DNA from: Candidatus Kaiserbacteria bacterium RIFCSPLOWO2_01_FULL_54_13
Lineage (GTDB): Bacteria > Patescibacteriota > Minisyncoccia > Phycocordibacterales > UBA2100
NCBI GenBank assembly: GCA_001781685.1
Contig: MFLZ01000007.1
Location: 1-7,397 of the forward strand
DNA length: 7,397 nt
Direction: 5' to 3'
Shown: in pieces, positions 4,775 to 7,397 of the stretch
How the letters are laid out: the number at the start of each line of letters is the position of its first letter
Numbering within the stretch: the stretch's first letter is position 1
Program-made: the position numbers and the translations under genes
The notes under the pieces: generated by a model
The model's database searches: none
Told to the model about the DNA's origin: nothing
The model's input: only the letters and a program-made list of their open reading frames with translations

Positions 4775-6484
4775 TTAAAGTTTCATCGCTGAAGGATACG
4801 GATGCTCATGTCCTGCGGCAATGCGGAGCTTGAGGTGCTCTATGTGTTTAGTGCGGAGCGTCGCGTACTTAGCTTTATCCGTTCCGAATCTGATCACTAT
4901 ATCGGAGGCATATTTGCCGCCGAGGAAATGAGGGAGAACGACATAATCGACGCCTTCCTCATAGTGGGAAAGGGCATCACCGATGCGGTGGGCAATGACC
5001 ATGATGACTGCGTCGGGGTTGCGCGATCTTATACTGCGGTTGATGAGAAGGTTCGTTTCTGGATCAGGTACAGTCGATATCACAAGCTCCGTCTTCGATA
5101 CGTTTATCGACCCAAGAAAATCTATATCCCCTGCATCTCCATATTCGACGGCGATGCCGCTATTCGCGAGCATCGAGACCGTGTCCGGATCGTGGTCGAC
5201 AACAAGAAAGTGCTTGTCGAGTGTCTTCAGGGACTCGAGGAAGTCAGCCCCTATGCGGTTGCATCCGAAGAGGATGACCGAATGTCCGGAGTGCCGCATG
5301 CGCGGTTCGAATGCGTCTTTGCGCTCAAAGGCGCCAAGGAAGGGTGCAAGCACTGCGTAGAGCCGCTCCGAATAGAGGACCATGTAGGTGCAGCCGAATA
5401 TCGTGACGAGCCCTATGAACGTCACGAGTGACAGTATCTGTGCTTCGAGATGCCCCATCGAGACGCCGACTGCGATTAGAATGAGAGAGAACTCGCTTAT
5501 CTGTGCGACCGTGAGCCCTGTCTGGAAACTCGTTTTCTTGCGATAGCCGAGAAACCCCATGAGTATCATGAGTATGAGAGGGTTCCCGATGAGAACAAGG
5601 AGCGAGAGCGTGAGCGCGGCGGGCAAGACACTCTGGATATCGACAAACTGCATCTGCGACCCCAAGAGTATGAAGAACATCACGATGAAAAAGTCGCGCA
5701 GGGGCACCAAGCGCGCGCTTATTTCATGCCGCACCGGCAAGGCCGCAAGCGTGACACCGGCTACAAGAGCGCCGCTTTCGAGCGAGAGGCCGAAACCTTT
5801 GAAAAGCGCTGCCACCCCTATCCCCCACGCTATCGCGAAGAGGAAAAGGAATTCCTGTGATTGCGCGATGAAGCGGTTCACCTTCGAAATGAAGAACCGG
5901 GATGCAAGCACGACGAATCCCATGAGCGCGATGCCTGTGAGGAGGAAGCTCCCGATGCTCGTCGCCGTAAAAGAGCTCGTCGAAAAGAGTGGTATACCGA
6001 CCAGCAGCAGTATAGCGATGAGATCCTGCACCAAAAGGAACCCAACGGCGATCTTCGCGTACAGTGTGTCAAGCTCACCTTTGTCGGCAATGAGTTTCAT
6101 GATGATGATGGTCGAGGAGAACGCGAGCGCGACCCCTATATAGAACGACTCCAGCGAAGAAAATCCGAGGGATATCGAAATGAAATAGCCCACGACCGTG
6201 GTGAAGAGCACCTGCCCGATGCCCGTGATAAAGGAGACTTTGCCGAACCTTCGGATGATGTCAGGGCTCAGGTGCAAGCCGACCGTAAAAAGCAGGATGG
6301 CCACGCCTATCTCTCCCATTACGGCAAGCGTCTCGGCCGAATGGATAAGGTCGAGAAGAAGCGGTCCTACGATGAGACCGGTGAGAATGTGCCCGATGAT
6401 GAGAGGCTGCTGCAAGAGCCGCATCACGGCGGCCACTGCCGTCGCAATCGCGATGAGAACGCTCAGTTCCAGAAAAAGCTCCAT
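4775..6484 (-). CDS. CPA2 family cation:proton antiporter with RCK domain (KefB/KefC-like)
   Basis: A 569-residue inner-membrane transporter. Residues 1-385 hold about a dozen hydrophobic helices typical of the Na+/H+ exchanger fold, with the CPA2 signature region GEIGVAILLFTVGLHLSP (58-74), SSTIIIMKL (123-131) and FLLVQD (149-154). The Gln-Asp pair at 153-154 is the form known from Kef K+/H+ systems, favouring potassium export in exchange for protons. Residues about 400-520 form a cytoplasmic TrkA-N/RCK Rossmann domain: the loop FGCNRIG (406-412) replaces the middle glycine of GxGxxG with Asn, and the acidic end of the next strand (VVDHD, 428-432) suggests a dinucleotide ligand. There is no TrkA-C domain after it. 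It is somewhat shorter than E. coli KefB/KefC. The ATG at 6484 is preceded by a T-rich leader with no Shine-Dalgarno. Ion specificity is inferred, not shown. Confidence 0.9.
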   Translation of the reverse strand: MELFLELSVLIAIATAVAAVMRLLQQPLIIGHILTGLIVGPLLLDLIHSAETLAVMGEIGVAILLFTVGLHLSPDIIRRFGKVSFITGIGQVLFTTVVGYFISISLGFSSLESFYIGVALAFSSTIIIMKLIADKGELDTLYAKIAVGFLLVQDLIAILLLVGIPLFSTSSFTATSIGSFLLTGIALMGFVVLASRFFISKVNRFIAQSQEFLFLFAIAWGIGVAALFKGFGLSLESGALVAGVTLAALPVRHEISARLVPLRDFFIVMFFILLGSQMQFVDIQSVLPAALTLSLLVLIGNPLILMILMGFLGYRKKTSFQTGLTVAQISEFSLILIAVGVSMGHLEAQILSLVTFIGLVTIFGCTYMVLYSERLYAVLAPFLGAFERKDAFEPRMRHSGHSVILFGCNRIGADFLESLKTLDKHFLVVDHDPDTVSMLANSGIAVEYGDAGDIDFLGSINVSKTELVISTVPDPETNLLINRSIRSRNPDAVIMVIAHRIGDALSHYEEGVDYVVLPHFLGGKYASDIVIRFGTDKAKYATLRTKHIEHLKLRIAAGHEHPYPSAMKL

Positions 6485-6514
6485 GAAAAAAATGTCGATG
6501 AACGACTTACGCTA

Positions 6515-6528
6515 CCATGATATCATGG
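6515..6528. promoter_or_regulatory. Palindromic divergent promoter core or operator between antiporter gene and cysS
   Basis: CCATGATATCATGG is a perfect 14-bp palindrome in the 50-base gap between the divergent starts at 6484 and 6535. Each strand reads TGATATCAT, an extended -10 box (TGn followed by TATCAT, five of six to TATAAT). On the plus strand this predicts transcription from about 6533, almost leaderless cysS; on the minus strand from about 6510, a leader of about 26 bases. No good -35 is seen for either, which extended -10 promoters can tolerate. It could instead, or also, bind a dimeric regulator. Confidence 0.45.
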
Positions 6529-6534
6529 CTAATC

Positions 6535-7397
6535 ATGTGGCTTGATTCCCTCTTCTCTCGAAAAGCTCGGCGGGGCCCTTCCCTCTTTCTCTACAATACG
6601 CTCGGGAAATCGAAGCAAGAGTTCACGCTGCCTGCACACGTGCGGACTGTGCGCATGTACAACTGTGGACCAACGGTGTACGACCGCCAGCACGTCGGGA
6701 ATCTCTCGATGTTCGTCTTCACAGATATCTTGCGCCGCGCACTTCAATACAACAGCTTCACCGTGAAGCAGGTCATCAACTTCACTGATGTCGGTCATCT
6801 CACTTCCGACGCGGACGAGGGCGAGGACAAAATGATGAAGGGCCTCCGACGCGAGGGCCTTTCCCCTACTCTCGAGAACATGCGAGCTATGGGCAAAAAG
6901 TATGCCGATGTCTTTGTCGAGGATCTGAAGACGCTCGGAATAGACACCACCTCGATCACTTTCCCCTTTGCGAGCGATTACATTCCCGCACAAATCGCCT
7001 TGGTACAAACGCTGGAAGAAAAAGGATACGCGTACCGAGGAAATAGTGGTGTATATTTCGATACGAGTCGTTTCCCGGAGTACGGAAAGCTTGGTGAAAT
7101 TAACCTTGAAAATCTCAAAGTAGGAGCGCGTGTTGCCGCGAGTGAAGAGAAACATAATCCGACCGACTTTCTCCTCTGGAAGTTGAGTAGCCATCTCGGC
7201 TGGGACTCCCCATGGGGACTTGGCTTCCCCGGCTGGCACATCGAGTGTTCCGCGATGATCCGCACGATCTTGGGTGAACGGATTGACATTCATACGGGCG
7301 GCATAGAGCACATTGCGATCCACCATAACAACGAGATTGCGCAATCCGAAACCGCCACAGGTAAGCGTCCGTTCGTGCGCTTCTGGATGCACCGCGC
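6535..7397 (+). CDS. cysS: Cysteinyl-tRNA synthetase, 3' end beyond the window
   Basis: The first 287 residues of a class I synthetase that charges tRNA-Cys in the cytoplasm. FLYNTLGKSKQEF leads into MYNCGPTVYD and the HIGH-equivalent HVGN (53-56). Zinc-site residues are Cys44, Cys238 in FPGWHIECSAM, His263 and Glu267 in HIAIHHNNEIAQSE. The spacings between the last three (25 and 4 residues) equal those of the E. coli enzyme (Cys209, His234, Glu238). KFSKS and the anticodon-binding domain lie past the right edge. The start is uncertain: ATG 6535 adds 18 residues before the usual family beginning, and an in-frame ATG at 6517 lies in the palindrome. A stop in this frame at 6499 limits the choice. 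I prefer 6535, which fits the predicted -10. No Shine-Dalgarno is present. Divergent from the antiporter gene. Confidence 0.96.
   Translation, partial: MWLDSLFSRKARRGPSLFLYNTLGKSKQEFTLPAHVRTVRMYNCGPTVYDRQHVGNLSMFVFTDILRRALQYNSFTVKQVINFTDVGHLTSDADEGEDKMMKGLRREGLSPTLENMRAMGKKYADVFVEDLKTLGIDTTSITFPFASDYIPAQIALVQTLEEKGYAYRGNSGVYFDTSRFPEYGKLGEINLENLKVGARVAASEEKHNPTDFLLWKLSSHLGWDSPWGLGFPGWHIECSAMIRTILGERIDIHTGGIEHIAIHHNNEIAQSETATGKRPFVRFWMHR

Noticed and set aside
5861..6520. Long plus-strand open frame opposite the antiporter gene
   Set aside because: The translation is unusually rich in charged residues and lacks any domain; it is an antisense shadow of a gene with clear membrane-helix and RCK motifs on the minus strand.
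6529..7392. 287-codon minus-strand open frame opposite cysS
   Set aside because: The plus strand encodes CysRS with the full set of zinc-site residues; the minus-strand frame is a by-product of its codon use.

Overview
The window looks like chromosome from a member of the Candidate Phyla Radiation (Patescibacteria), most likely Parcubacteria in the broad sense (Kaiserbacteria-like). I base this on the style of the genes, not on a marker tree. The signs are a small membrane-anchored Ada-like zinc-domain protein, a DEDDh exonuclease of the type I associate with these genomes, a Ser/Thr-rich insert in the S41 peptidase, almost no Shine-Dalgarno sequences before core genes, very tight gene packing, and heptameric tandem repeats between genes. 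The group assignment is an inference.

Layout. Bases 1-1126 are an accessory-looking stretch. They hold one unrecognised three-helix membrane protein (135-644, +), then about 480 bases without a clear gene. That gap carries a possible 24-codon ORF with a strong ribosome binding site and a 74-base inverted repeat. Bases 1127-2684 hold a minus-strand cluster, read from right to left: membrane-anchored Ada-like zinc-domain protein, DEDDh 3'-5' exonuclease, Nudix hydrolase. The theme may be nucleic-acid and nucleotide housekeeping, but no shared pathway can be proved. Divergent from it is rpmA (L27, 2738-3010, +), which meets rplI (L9, 3007-3450, -) tail to tail with overlapping stop codons. Reading leftward, kefB-like antiporter (4775-6484), ctpA-like S41 protease (3452-4717) and rplI form a close minus-strand series; ctpA and rplI are one base apart. 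cysS (6535 to beyond the right edge, +) is divergent from the antiporter gene.

The most unusual structure is a set of three separate 7-bp-period repeat tracts within 480 bases (2254-2283, 2302-2331, 2698-2732), all in or at gene boundaries. The first two face each other and could fold into a long imperfect hairpin in the mRNA between two genes. The second runs into the coding end of the Ada-like gene and supplies its stop codon. The third fills most of the 53-base gap between rpmA and the divergent gene. Also notable are a 14-bp palindrome between the antiporter and cysS genes that contains an extended -10 box on each strand, and an exonuclease whose last catalytic aspartate appears to be glycine.

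I found no rRNA, tRNA, CRISPR array, transposase or defence system. I see no clearly new multi-gene system; the heptad tracts are the best candidate for something little described.
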